Of a stretch of 64,000 nt of DNA, positions 36,468 through 47,375 are shown piece by piece; the first letter of the stretch is position 1, and each line of letters begins with the position of its first letter. Where the stretch lies: contig JBBPFI010000017.1 in assembly GCA_037974965.1 (NCBI GenBank), positions 62,001 to 126,000 of the forward strand, read 5' to 3'. The notes under the pieces are model-generated. The model worked only from the letters and a program-made list of their open reading frames with translations, was not told the DNA's origin and did no database searches. The DNA comes from Dacryopinax spathularia. Lineage: Eukaryota > Basidiomycota > Dacrymycetes > Dacrymycetales > Dacrymycetaceae. A program made the translations under genes and the position numbers.

Positions 36468-37802
36468 CCTCTTCGCTTTCGCTTTGGCTATGTGTATGCG
36501 GTCGAGGAGGGAGGTGTGAGAGGGGTGCCGCTGGCGGTTGTTGGGTGAGAAAGCGGGTGGGAGCGGTTGGGCGGTGTAGATGCGTAGATGGGATAATGAG
36601 AAGAGGTCGTGCTGCCGATGCCGTGTAAAATACGTTCGTTCGCGAGCTGAGCAGTAGGCTGGTAGCAGGCAAGGTCGTAAAATGGTCGTAATCGAGCAGT
36701 CCCCACTCAGGCACTCAGCCCCAGTCGGCGTCGTCGGCGTTCTACTTCAAGGCCGACAGTACAGTAGCCAGCAGCAAGGGATCCCGACAAGCCAGTACAC
36801 GATAGAGAGGGAGGGAAGGGATGTGCACGAGCTGTTGATGCCGCAACGCTGTCTCACCCCTTCCTCGACCACACGGACGCTCACGTTCCTCGAGTGCGCA
36901 CAGGACAGAAGGAGGGACGATGGTGCCGTGACCTTCCCCGCCGGTCCTTCCGCCCACGGGGAAGGAACGGCACATGACCCGTGACCCCCACCCCGGAAAC
37001 GGAACCAGTTCGGCTCGGTTCCTGCGGAGGAAATGGGGGCAAGGGTCCGGCCGAATCGGCGGGGGATGGGGCCGATTTGGTGCGCTGTGAGAAGGAGCGG
37101 GAAGTCTATGTAGGCGTGCCTTCTTACGTTTCTTTGATATTGCGGACGGGTCGGACGGGTCATTTGAACTAGCTACTACTTACTCTTACAGTGCAATAAC
37201 TGACCCACTTCCAAATATAATCACACAACCACAATCGAGCACGGCAGTCTATTTTAGCCGACCAGCACCCAACCAACCGGGAAATTTTCGGCCCTACGCC
37301 GCCTGCACCCCCTGTTCCTCCACATTCTGAATTCTCGTTTCTTCCTCTTGTTTGGGTAGAAGTCTGGGCCTGTGCCTTTTCCTGCACGTCAGCTGAACGA
37401 AGAAGGGGGAGGGAGTTTGTGAGCTGCGAGATGCCCTGGGCACACACGCAATGATACAATTCCACATTATTGCAGGTAGTAGTACCGACTCAGGAACAAG
37501 GGCTGCGGAAGAGAGAGCCAACTTAGCCTGTCTGTCTTAGGTTCCCCGCAAGCGTACAAGTAGATGAACAGTCCATCGCCATTAATCAATGCCTCACAAC
37601 AGACATTGGGTGAGGGACAACACAGGGAAGCTGCCCGGATCACCTGCTCTGAGAATACTAGTGCACGTGACCACTGTGCGATCGCGCCGCTCATCCCAGA
37701 CGCGTCATTCATGACCTCTTACTGAGGCTGTAGAACTCCACAAACAACGATCACTTCAACGCTGTCATTCCTGTTCTCCCATTAAGCACAGTACAACAAA
37801 CC
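36468..37802. other. Divergent upstream region, no gene recognised
   Basis: 1.3 kb between the divergent regulator and Mug135-like genes. Open frames of 60-140 codons occur but none has a motif. A tRNA-like relic lies at 37622-37695. Confidence 0.45.
37622..37695 (-). other. Possible tRNA-derived relic
   Basis: On the minus strand, TCGCACAGTGGTC resembles an A box (TRGYNNAGTGG) and GGCAGCTTCCC, 45 bp on, resembles a degenerate B box (GGTTCGATTCC). The acceptor stem does not pair well, so a working tRNA is unlikely. It could be a tRNA pseudogene or a SINE head; it may also be chance. Confidence 0.25.
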
Positions 37803-38861
37803 ATGGCCATCACTCCTATCTACAACAATTTGCCTGATACCGAACAACTGCCACTGCCCAACAACCCCGCAAATCTGACCGATGTCGGAAATGCCCATAA
37901 ACGCCTACTCACCATCCGGAAAAACAGTGGGTCCACCCTCCTATTCTCATCATATCATAACAATGCTGACCCTCAAACTCAGGGATGGATGAGCGGCGTG
38001 TTGACGTCCATGAAGATTATGAATGGGATATGCGGGTGTGTAGGACCGCTGTAGAGGTGGCAGTAGCAAACAATCGGTGTAAGCACCACAACTTTCATCA
38101 TCTTCATTGATCCTAACGGGAGTGCAAGATGGTGGCATACTTGGAGCAGTCGATACCGTTGCCCGGGAGAATATTCAGCAGGTTGCCAGCACCAAGCTGG
38201 ATATTCGAGACTTTGACGGCAAACTGGTGCAGGCGCTAGAGCAGCCAGCCATGTCTGCCCAGCTGCAAGAAGCCGTGCAAGGAGCACTTGCGAGTGCGCT
38301 GAACCCGGACACTCCTCCAGCTCGCTTCCTGCAACCACTCCTTGATGCTACTATGGCCAAATTCCAGGTCGCTTGGCAGCAACAGCTAGCGGACACAATT
38401 ACAACTGCATTGGCTCCCCTGAATGGATCCATCCATGCTCTCGAAGGTAGTGTTCAACAGCTGGAGATAGCCATAAGAAAGAGCTCTATTCTTTCCACAA
38501 AGGTTGGTCCTACTTCACCCTCACCGATGTTTTGCCAACCTCGTCTGATCATCTTGCCAGAATCACAATAGTTCCCAACACCGGGGACCTTTTGAGTCTG
38601 TCCCAACTCCAGCTCCACCTCATTTACACCTAGATGAGGTGAGGGTTTGTGACATCCACACCCATCGCAGCTCTGAACCAAAATCTTGCCTAGATGGGTT
38701 TACCACCAATCACCAGTGTTGACATGGTGAATGGTCTGGATGGAGCGATGCTAATTCAAATCTTCCGGGCCTACTTCCCGGGCGAGGCAGTTCCACGGTC
38801 ACTCAGCCACAGGCGCAAGCGGATCTTGCTCGCTGTTGGATGTCATGCTGCGTCCATGTAA
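37803..38861 (+). CDS. Mug135-like protein (agaricomycete expanded family)
   Basis: Start 37803 (MAITPIYNNLPDTEQLPLPN). The second exon, after an intron ending CTCAG near 37981, reads MDERRVDVHEDYEWDMRVCR. The third is a helical, coiled-coil-like block (QEAVQGALASALNPDTPPAR, LADTITTALAPLNGSIHALE). Splicing past STK gives NHNSSQHRGPFESVPTPAPP, then the final exon SVDMVNGLDGAMLIQIFRAY and SLSHRRKRILLAVGC, stop at 38859-38861. The short N-terminal NLPDxxxLPLPxNPAxLTDV pattern and the C-terminal LPPIxxVxxxxxLxG...HRRxRL pattern fit Mug135-like proteins that are multiplied in mushroom genomes; this assignment is from memory of the family. The junction of exons 2 and 3 did not resolve cleanly. Function unknown. 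Confidence 0.55.
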
Positions 38862-38950
38862 TGTCTGATTGGGCCGGAGCCCCCGTGCCAGCCTCTCTCC
38901 CCTATCTCATTGTACCATACCTACAATACATTTATACAAGCACCGGAGCA

Positions 38951-41189
38951 TCACCAGACCACGACCCTCTCTCCAGTCCCCAACACCTTCTCCGCGACCT
39001 CCTCCACCTTCCCCAGCAGCCCGTTCGGGTGCTTCCACGCTCCGGACGCAAGGCGCTCGACAGCCTCGACATCTTTCACCGCGGGCGTGAGGTTCTCGCA
39101 CCCCTCAGGGGTGATAAGGAGTACGTCTTCGATCCGCACCCCGCCGACGTATTCGTATTTCGCTAGGACGCCGTGGTTGATATATGGTGAGTTCCGGACG
39201 GGCGCGAGTTGGTGTGGGGAGAAGTAAATTCCCGGTTCTACCGTCTGTCACCAACCGACGTATCCCATTAGCTCGCTTCCTCTAAGAAGGAAGAAGGAAA
39301 AATACGCACGAGAACCATCCCCGCCTCCAATGGCAGCCTGAGCCGGAGATACGTGTAGAAAGTCGGATTCTCCGCACTCTTCTCCGGCATACGCAGAAGC
39401 TCAGGCTTGCTCGCGCTAGGAACATCATGCACGTCCAAACCAAGCGAATGGCCCACCCCATGCGGGAAGAACGCAGCGCTCACGCCGCTCTTCAGCACCT
39501 CCTCCTCCGAGCCCTGGAAGATGCCGAGCTTTAGGAACTCGCGCACGAGGGTAACGTGACATTGCAGTTGCACGGCGTCCCAGTGAAGCCCCGGGCGGAG
39601 GGAGGCGATCGCTTCGTTTTGCATTTTCAGGACGATGCTGTAGATCTCGCGAGCTTCTTTCGAGAAGTGGCCGTTGTTGCCCAGCTGCCCACAAGTTTAT
39701 CAGAAGAAGCCCTATATGCATGCGGTGAAGAGAGCGCACCGGAGTGACACGAGTGATATCGCTCGCATAGCAGTTCCACTCGCATCCGGCGTCAATAAGC
39801 AGCACTTGGGCTTGGAGGTATCTCTCCCCTTCGTCATGCCCGTTCGCGTGCCCACCTAGCAGACTGTGCGAGTGGCCATTCTCCCGTGGTATAGGGCCCC
39901 AGGAGAATGCTTTGTCGTTGCAGCAGTAATGCAGCGTCGCAGCCCTTACAGAAGATGCCACGATTGGTAGGTAAGCTTGGTGGATCGCACTGACATAACC
40001 CAGGCGTCAGTAAGTCCTCCCGCCAGAGGGAAAGGGAGAAGACGCACTCCTCTCGCCTACAAGCAGCCACAAACACCGCCTCCGCATCCCCCTCCTTCTC
40101 GATCCTCCACTCTCCCGGCATCTCACCTCCTTTTACGCCCACATGCTTCTCGCCCACGTGCTGCCCCAAAAGACGCATGACAGTCTCGTGCGCCCGGCTG
40201 CTAATCGCGTTCGCTTTCCTGATCAGGTTGATCTCGTAGTCGTCCTTGATCAATCGGGCTTGATGCAAAGCAGGGAGGAGGAACTGGGAGGTGCTGCTGA
40301 CTTGCTTGTCCTTCACTAGAGCTGCTACACCGTCGGGCAGCGGGGGGAACGGGTGATCGGGGAGCACGTGGAGCATCGCATCCGGCGTTGCGCCCAGTAG
40401 ATCTTTCAGGAGGTGGGGGAGGACATTAGTGTATTTCACAGCGCTCGCATCGTGCGTCTTGCTCGCTTCGTCCAAGCTTGGAGGAGCAGGCGACCAGAGA
40501 ACCTCGAGCGGGTCTTCCTCCGGTATGAATAGGGTGGAGAGGACGTTCGCGTCCTCTATCTCGAGCCCGTGGCCTAAGGTTGTGCCGTGTGCTGGGAGGT
40601 AGGAGACGAGCAGGGATGCATTGGGTACGAGACAGCCGGTGAGGTAGTAGAAGTTGGATTCTTGTCGGAACGGGAGCTCGCGGTCGGTGTCATCGCGGTA
40701 GGTGGTGTTCTTTCCTTGGAGGAAGATGAGTTGGGGCTACAGGCGCTAGGTCAGCTTCACAACAAGCGGTCGGTGATTTCAGCCTACCTTCAACTGGTCT
40801 TCGGGTGACAGGAGCGCGAGCAGTTTATGCAGCACTTTGAGTGCATGAGCGCGAGCTGGAGCAGCCAGCTTAGCCCATCGCACGTCGTATTCATCCAGCT
40901 AACTCAGGCTCACCAGGATACACATCCGCCATTATAGTTCGTGTACAATTGGCAGATGATCGTTATTTACAATAATGCGCTGGATGGTGCTCAATCGCTG
41001 CCTCGTTGAATGGTTGTGGAGTGCAGCCGTAACAGTGTAATGAAAGCGTGCCAGGTGCCGAGGCCAAGCCAGGGATTGAGGGATCAGAGGTCGGAACCGT
41101 ATGGCCGACTTCAACTTCTTTCCCCTCACGGCAACTTTACCTCTCTTCCTCTTACAACCGCCTCCTTCCCTATTCATGAATACTATCAT
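38951..41189 (-). CDS. Xaa-Pro aminopeptidase/prolidase-type peptidase (M24B)
   Basis: Dinuclear metallopeptidase that removes residues next to proline. N-terminal domain: TTYRDDTDRELPFRQESNFY and YLTGCLVPNASLLVSYLP. Catalytic pita-bread fold: LLIDAGCEWNCYASDITR (two Asp ligands), FFPHGVGHSLGLDVHDVP (His ligand), VEPGIYFSPHQ (Glu) and GGVRIEDVLLITPEG (Glu), ending GTGERVVVW at 38951. The ATG at 40932 (MADVYP) runs into a stop after 13 codons unless a 15 nt intron is assumed. A 72 bp GT-AG intron (donor after ATCATT, acceptor GAGTTAG) instead joins, in frame, an upstream exon from ATG 41189 that is basic and nearly free of acidic residues. I use that start. Family certain, 5' end uncertain. 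Confidence 0.87.
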
Positions 41190-41814
41190 TGCTCGATATA
41201 GCTATTGATCCAGGCGGTCGGATCCCTCTTCCCCGGTCCAAATCAATACTATACTGGCTCTCGTTACCTAACAGTCGGCATCCGCTGCCACACGTCCAGC
41301 CAACCTTTGCCGGACCGGCACAAAAGGCCCGCTTCCGTTTGGGCGCTTCTTCGGCCGACCCTTCACCCCAGTTCGTTCTACGATCCGGTCCGAGCCCGTG
41401 CCCGGCCTCATCCGACAACTCTCTTAAGCGCGTCAACATTGCGCAAAATACAAATGATGCGAGAGTCCCCGCTACCCCGCACTTTTCGGTCTCTTGGGCT
41501 GCTGGACTGTGGCCTGTTGCGTGCTCGTCGGCTTGCGCGATTTGCTTGATCAGCTCGGTGGGGCGGCTGAGTCGACCGTCGACTTGCTTAGCTGAGCATC
41601 GTCTGCTTAGCTGCTGACTACCGCTTTGCGCATTGTCTGCTTGCGGCGACGCTTCTGTGGGGCTGACTCGATATACGGATCTTCTGAGTGCTTTACCTGA
41701 ACATATAATCGGCTCCTTCGTTAGTTGCTGGCGAACAAGACCTCCTAACTTCTGAGGCGACGCCTGCATTACCCTCCGTTTTCTCTTCCCGATTCCCATA
41801 CCCTTCTCCTCGTT
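41190..41814. other. Divergent promoter region of peptidase and MFS gene
   Basis: No gene recognised in about 620 bp. Confidence 0.5.
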
Positions 41815-43743
41815 ATGGCCTCCCGCATAACATCACGCGACGCGGACGACGACGCGACCCTACAAGAAGCTCCAACATGCTATCCTCCCACCGAGCCCGC
41901 CGCTCTCTCAAAACCCCGTACATCCTCATCCTCTCACGAACAAGAGCCCGAAAAGCCCTCCGACGAGCCTCCCTCCCTGATCGCAGCTGAGACATCGCCA
42001 GAATGCGCTCTTCCGAACAAGGAAGGCGACAAGGAAGCTCAACTTGATTTAGGAGGTGTCAAGCCCGACGATGCGGATTTCCCGGAAGGTGGAAGAGGGT
42101 GGTGGGTCGTTGCTGGATGCTCGATGATCGCTGCAGGTTGGTTCTTCTTTCCCATTCCACCTTTCATACTGAGAGGCTGACTTGTGTTGCAGTGACATTC
42201 GGCTTCCAGTAAGCCCAGCCCCGTTTTAGTAAGCTGAATTTACTGACAGTTAGCAGACTGGTATGGGGTGTATTTCAAGAATATTACCAGAACCAGATGT
42301 TTCCCGATACGTCACCAGCAATATTAGGCCTCTTAGGCTCGATCGCATGCGGGGTATGCGTCTTTCCCCACACAAACGTACACCTCAGCTGACCAAAACC
42401 TCCCAGTTCATGTTCCCCATCTCAGTCGTATGTGGCAAGCTTGGTGACAGATAGTACGTCCATCCCGCTCATCGCTTAAAACAGGGGGGTATTGATGGAC
42501 GTACCTCTAGTGGCTACAAACGCTTCGTCATCACCGGCTGTATCCTGTCTTTCCTGTCTATGCTCTGCGCTGCCTTTTGTACCCAAGTCTGGCAGCTGTT
42601 CATCACGCAGGGCGTCATGCCTGCTTTTGGGTGGGGGATACTGTTGCCATTTGTGATGTCCTATCCTAGTCAGTGGTTCCGCCGCCTTCGCTCTCTGGCC
42701 ACGGGACTAGTCATCGCCGGTGGTTCCCTGGGTGCGTCGTCCTCTGCCGGATCACTTATCAGACGATGCTGATAGCTTCGTGGCAGGCGGCGCGATAGCC
42801 TCCCTCATAATCCGCGCCATGCTCACCAAACTTGGGTTCCGGAACACAGTCCTGATCTACTCCTTCATCCACGGCGCAGTAATGACGCTCGGCTGTTTCC
42901 TCATCAAGTCCCGACCTATCCCCGGCGCACCAAAAGCGCCCAAGAAGATCGTCTGGATCGACAAGCACATACTTAAGAACCCGATGTTCTGGAGTGCGGC
43001 ACTGGCGATGATGTGTACTTGCTTGTACGTCCCCTCTCCACCTTCCTCCTCCTCCCCAGCTCATGCTAATCGTGGTACGACAGCGGCTACCCTTCCCCGC
43101 TATACTTCATGTCAACATACGCGCAAGCCAAGATCCCCACTCTCTCAAACCAAGAAATCTCCGTCCCTATCGCAGTGAACAACTGCGCGTCCGCCATAGG
43201 CCGTACGCTCGTCGGCAGGCTAGCAGACAGGATCGGGGTGATAAACGCGTTCATACTGAGCGTGTCTCTTTCGGGGCTGAGTCAGATCCTGATATGGCAG
43301 TTTGTGGATACGTATGGGGGGATCATGGGGTTCGCTATTGTCTTTGGGTTCTTCGGGGTACGTCTCTCCTCCCTTCTCCTTCCATAAGCCCGCAGAAACT
43401 GACGATGGAGGCGCAGGGCTGCTTCATCTCCCTCGGAGCCCCAATGGCTGCAAGCCTCTTCGGCGTACACAACCTCGCCACCCTTTCGGGCATGTTACTG
43501 GCTTTCAACCTTCCGGGGAATACGGCCGGCGCACCGATATTCGGTGCGATACTGCGTTCCAATGGACGGGAAGGCGCGGATCAGGATTGGAGGGGTGCAA
43601 TTCTTTTTAGCGGGTTGATCCAGCTTGTTGGGGTGTGTTCGATTTGTTACGGTAAGTCCCATATCTCTGCATGCGGATTGCAGCGTATTGATAATTGGGC
43701 AGCACGATTCCGGAAAGCGCCTCGGCTGTTTGCTGTCGCCTAA
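41815..43743 (+). CDS. MFS monocarboxylate-transporter-like protein
   Basis: Start 41815 (MASRITSRDADDDATLQEAP). A cytoplasmic N-terminus of about 95 residues, Ser/Glu/Pro-rich, precedes the MCT signature DFPEGGRGWWVVAGCSMIAA of helix 1. Further on: LVWGVFQEYYQNQMFPDTSP, ILGLLGSIACG, FMFPISVVCGKLGDR, the WFRRLRSLATGLVIAGGSLG loop and GRTLVGRLADRIGVINAFIL. Final helices: GVHNLATLSGMLLAFNLPGN and AILFSGLIQLVGVCSICY; the last exon ends ARFRKAPRLFAVA with TAA at 43741-43743. Eight or so short introns. In fungi this family moves monocarboxylates or riboflavin; substrate here unknown. Confidence 0.88.
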
Positions 43744-43962
43744 ATAATCGCATGACTGGATCAGTCTTCGAAACGTTCCACAGCTTCTCATCACCCCTCA
43801 CATATCAGGAATTCCTTTGCAAATAAACCGCACTGTAACATTACTCATAAATAATGCAATCCTTCTGGCCTCTTGGTACAATGCTCTCAGATAACTCAAA
43901 ACAAACAGAATAACATGGGAACATGACCTGATATCCGGTGTACAGGGTAAAAAGACAATGTC

Positions 43963-45861
43963 CTACGCGGACCTTGACCGCGCATTGTTCGGGGAATTAG
44001 GGCTCAGATCTTCCATCTGCATCGAGGAATAGCTTGGTTCACCGTTGTATGCTAATGCGGGGAGGTTGACCATCCAGTTTGGTGGAGGGGGGTAATGATG
44101 CCCGACGGCGGATTCGTCGTCGAATGGCCCTGGGGATTTGGTAGCGGAGAGGGGTCCTTCGTCTGTCGAGGCACGGGTATATGTCCAGTCTTCTTGGTTT
44201 CGATTTTTGCGATTGCTGAAGCTGAAGGACTTGCTACTTGGTGGCGTGGCTAGGAAACCTTTTTCGAGGGCGTGGTATTTGCAGGTGTTCATCGCTGTCA
44301 TATCTGTGAGATCGAACGAGGACGTCAGAGAAGAACAAACCGAAGTTCCCTCCTTTCACCCAGCGAGAGCAGATAAGCATCCACAAACCCCACAGCACTA
44401 CATGAACCTTCAGCAATTCGCTCTCCAGGGCAGTCAAGACGGATCTTACCAAGAACGTTAGATAATGTACCGGACGTGATCGCAAAGAAAAGTGCTGGGG
44501 CTGACTTCAAGAACTGACGATTACAGACATACGTCGTATCGATCAACGTTAGATCCGAGGACGGCATCGGCAAAGCCGTAAGCACGCCATCAGTGCCATT
44601 AGCGACAATCGCAGCCGCACCGAGCGGTATCTCCAGATACAGCCCTTTCCCAGCTGGTATGAACCCCGTCGTATTGACAGCTTCGGGCATGAACGACAAG
44701 TTCTGGAACATGTTGTTCGGCCAGAAAGTCCCCAAATCCGCTCGGGCAGCCGCGTGCGCGCCGTGCAGGAAGTTCCGGATGGGATTCCAGTAGGCCGGGT
44801 CGCTGAACGTGTTTGTCGACAAGTCGGCTCCGCCGGGTTCCAGCGCAAGGGTGTAGTTGGCGAAGCCGAGGTAGTCTCCGCCTAGGACCTCGAACACGGG
44901 AAGCGTGTGGTTGTCCATATGTGGGCACCAGTTGCCGGTCCTCGTCAACGCTGGTGGGCAATAGCTGTTCCCCGCGCCAAAGTCGAACTTCGTCTCGAGC
45001 ATCGTTGGCGCTGCCCCTCCGCTCAGCTCGTACATGTAAAGCATGACGTCGAGCACGTCCCAGCCGAGCATTATCACCGCCATTGAGACGTTAAATTGCG
45101 GCGCGTAGTCGTACGTCCCGTTCGTGCTCGTCAGCCAGGGAACGTCCGTCAGAAAGGTACGAGTCGGTAGTTCAGACGACGACACGACGGTACTTGCGAC
45201 CAGAGGCACTGGCGCCTGGCAGAGTATCTCCACCCTCGCGCTGATCGTGTGTGAGGCCAGGTCGGCGTTCATCATGATATTGATGACGTCGCAAGTGTCC
45301 AGCGCAGAGTTTGAATATGGCATAGAGCTATGGATGTTTCCAGCAACCCATTGTCCAGAATCGTCCACTGAGAAGCGGTCAGTAGCGAGATAGCAAAATA
45401 GACGCCGGGACTTACACGAGCCCTGCACGTCGGTTATCTTCCAATTGAAGATCCTGTTTGTCGTTCGAAACGTGTCGCCTATTTGGTATGTGAATGGCTG
45501 GCATTGACTCCTTGTTGCAGAAGCCGGTAGTAGCCAGCTCGGTATGATGCTATGATACCACTAGGCGGCGCTTATCAGGAGGAGTCTCCTTTTTCGCCCC
45601 ACGGACGAAACATACGAAGGTCTGCGTTGTATTGAAGTCAGTGCTCATGACTGTCAATGTTTGATAACCATCAGCGGCGAAATTGAATGCTACTTATACA
45701 ATAGTTATGCAGTGCATCAGTGAAGTCCGGCCGGTCAGGGATGGGGAGAACTCACTGCCGAGAATGCCGGCGATCAATGCAAACCCAAAGAGGGTCCATA
45801 ATGTAAATGCGAGGTCATAGTCCCGAGTAACGGAGTATTGCAATCTGGGGAATGAAGGCAT
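43963..45861 (-). CDS. Large membrane glycoprotein of unknown function
   Basis: Start 45861 (MPSFPRLQYSVTRDYDLAFT), followed by a membrane helix, LWTLFGFALIAGILG. The central domain has many N-glycosylation sites (NTT, NGT, NVS, NHT, NYT, NLS) and paired cysteines (YCPPALTRTGNWCPHMDNHT), so it is probably lumenal or extracellular. A second hydrophobic segment sits near the end of that domain (CSAVGFVDAYLLSLG, then an intron). The last exon, YHALEKGFLATPPSSKSFSF to NNARSRSA, is Ser/Pro-rich and looks cytoplasmic. No named domain recognised; this layout is common among basidiomycete membrane proteins. Four or five introns of 50-70 bp. It follows the MFS gene tail to tail. Confidence 0.72.
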
Positions 45862-47375
45862 GCTGGCAAGAAGGAGAGGAGATGCGGGGAAGCAAGAGAG
45901 CCTTGAGTGATTTAGGCGCCAACAAGCACATTATTAGCTCGAATCATGCGTTGTCATGGGCGGGATTATAGGCACAGGCACAGTGACTCTGCGGTGCCTG
46001 ACCACTATCAAGATCCCATCGCTCATCGATCCGGCATCTCCGGCAACTGCGCTCCTCGTGAATTGCTTTGGAGGCGGCGTCGGCGCTGCCGGAGCCGAAC
46101 TGATCTTCCCAAAGAATCTGCTTCTCAGGTCCGTGATACCGGATTTACCGTCAGCCTTACTTCCGTTTCCTTTAAACAACCCTCACTGTCACTCAACACG
46201 TGTACGAGCACCGCTCCGTGGCGCATCTCCCCGCAGATCATTCCGCGGAATGTATTGCGGCAAACCCGGATAGGGGCTCTCTGGATATCATCACCTTCTC
46301 GTAGCTCCTTACGGCCGCTCCTGACTACAAGTGCTTAAAGCGGTGCTGCTGAGAGGCAGTTAGCTGTCAACATCGCGCCCACAGTTGCTACTGCGGATGA
46401 AGCCAAAGCTGTCAAGAACGATATTTGGCTAAACGGCGGCTTGAATACGCCCCTTGCAGGCGGGGCTGTGGTCCGCTTGACGTGCGATAGACGGCGGGAA
46501 GCGGGTCGAAGCGAGGCATCGAATCCGCTGGATACGCCCGCTGGTCCAACTATCCGAGAAGTCAGTATCATTGTTGGTCAATTGCGTGAGCGATCGCCGA
46601 CGATCCTCTACGGTGAAAGTAGCATAAGAGGAGGACATCCTCCGTTGCCTTGAGGCATCCAAGCCCGTCTGAACTCGCCGTGGGCAAAGTCCCTTTCTGC
46701 CAGAAACGTCCCCGAACCCTAGTAATTGCGAAGGATTACAATGGACACCGACTACATCGGCGACGCACTCGAAGCGCCTACCCTCTCCTGGCCCACGATC
46801 GATCCCAGGGTGTACAGCCTCCTCCTCGTTCCCGTCGTGAGTGACGTCCATACTGTGGGGAGGTTGTTTCTGACTTGTAGGAGTAGGCTGGCACGCTGGT
46901 ATGGAAGATGCTTCTATGACCTCATGGATGGGTCTTGGCAACGCTCGTACGAAGTTGACTTGGCGCGAAGCCTGTCTCGGGCCCTTTGTTCCGCCCTCAC
47001 TCATTATCTTGTAAACCACGATAATGTTGTTGTAACCTCAAACACGTGTATTCATCTCTACATAAACCCCAGCACTGTACGTATGTAGTACATGCATTCA
47101 CTCTCCCCACACCCTACATCAGGTCCGCATGAGCAATAAACACAAGCTCGCATTGCCGGTCGAGATTCTCTTTCGTATTATTACAGTTCTTCAGCCAAAG
47201 ACAGGAAAAACAAAGAGAAAGAACAGGAGCTGTTGTGGTAAACAGGAGAGAAAAAGGAAATATTACACCATACGACGACGACAGCGACAATCAGGTCCCA
47301 TAAACACACGCATATACAATCGTTACCGAACACAGTGCACAGGACTGGGTATCCATCAAGCCGAATCGATTCCGA
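45862..47375. other. 1.5 kb gap with a possible small minus-strand gene
   Basis: ATG 46638 (MSSSYATFTVEDRRRS), a GTAGCA...CTCAGCAG intron-like piece near 46366-46411, and an open block at 45934-46179 ending IIPPMTTHDSS hint at a small spliced minus-strand gene. The frames between blocks could not be joined, so no CDS is called. 46726-47088 plus is open for 120 codons without a motif. Confidence 0.35.
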
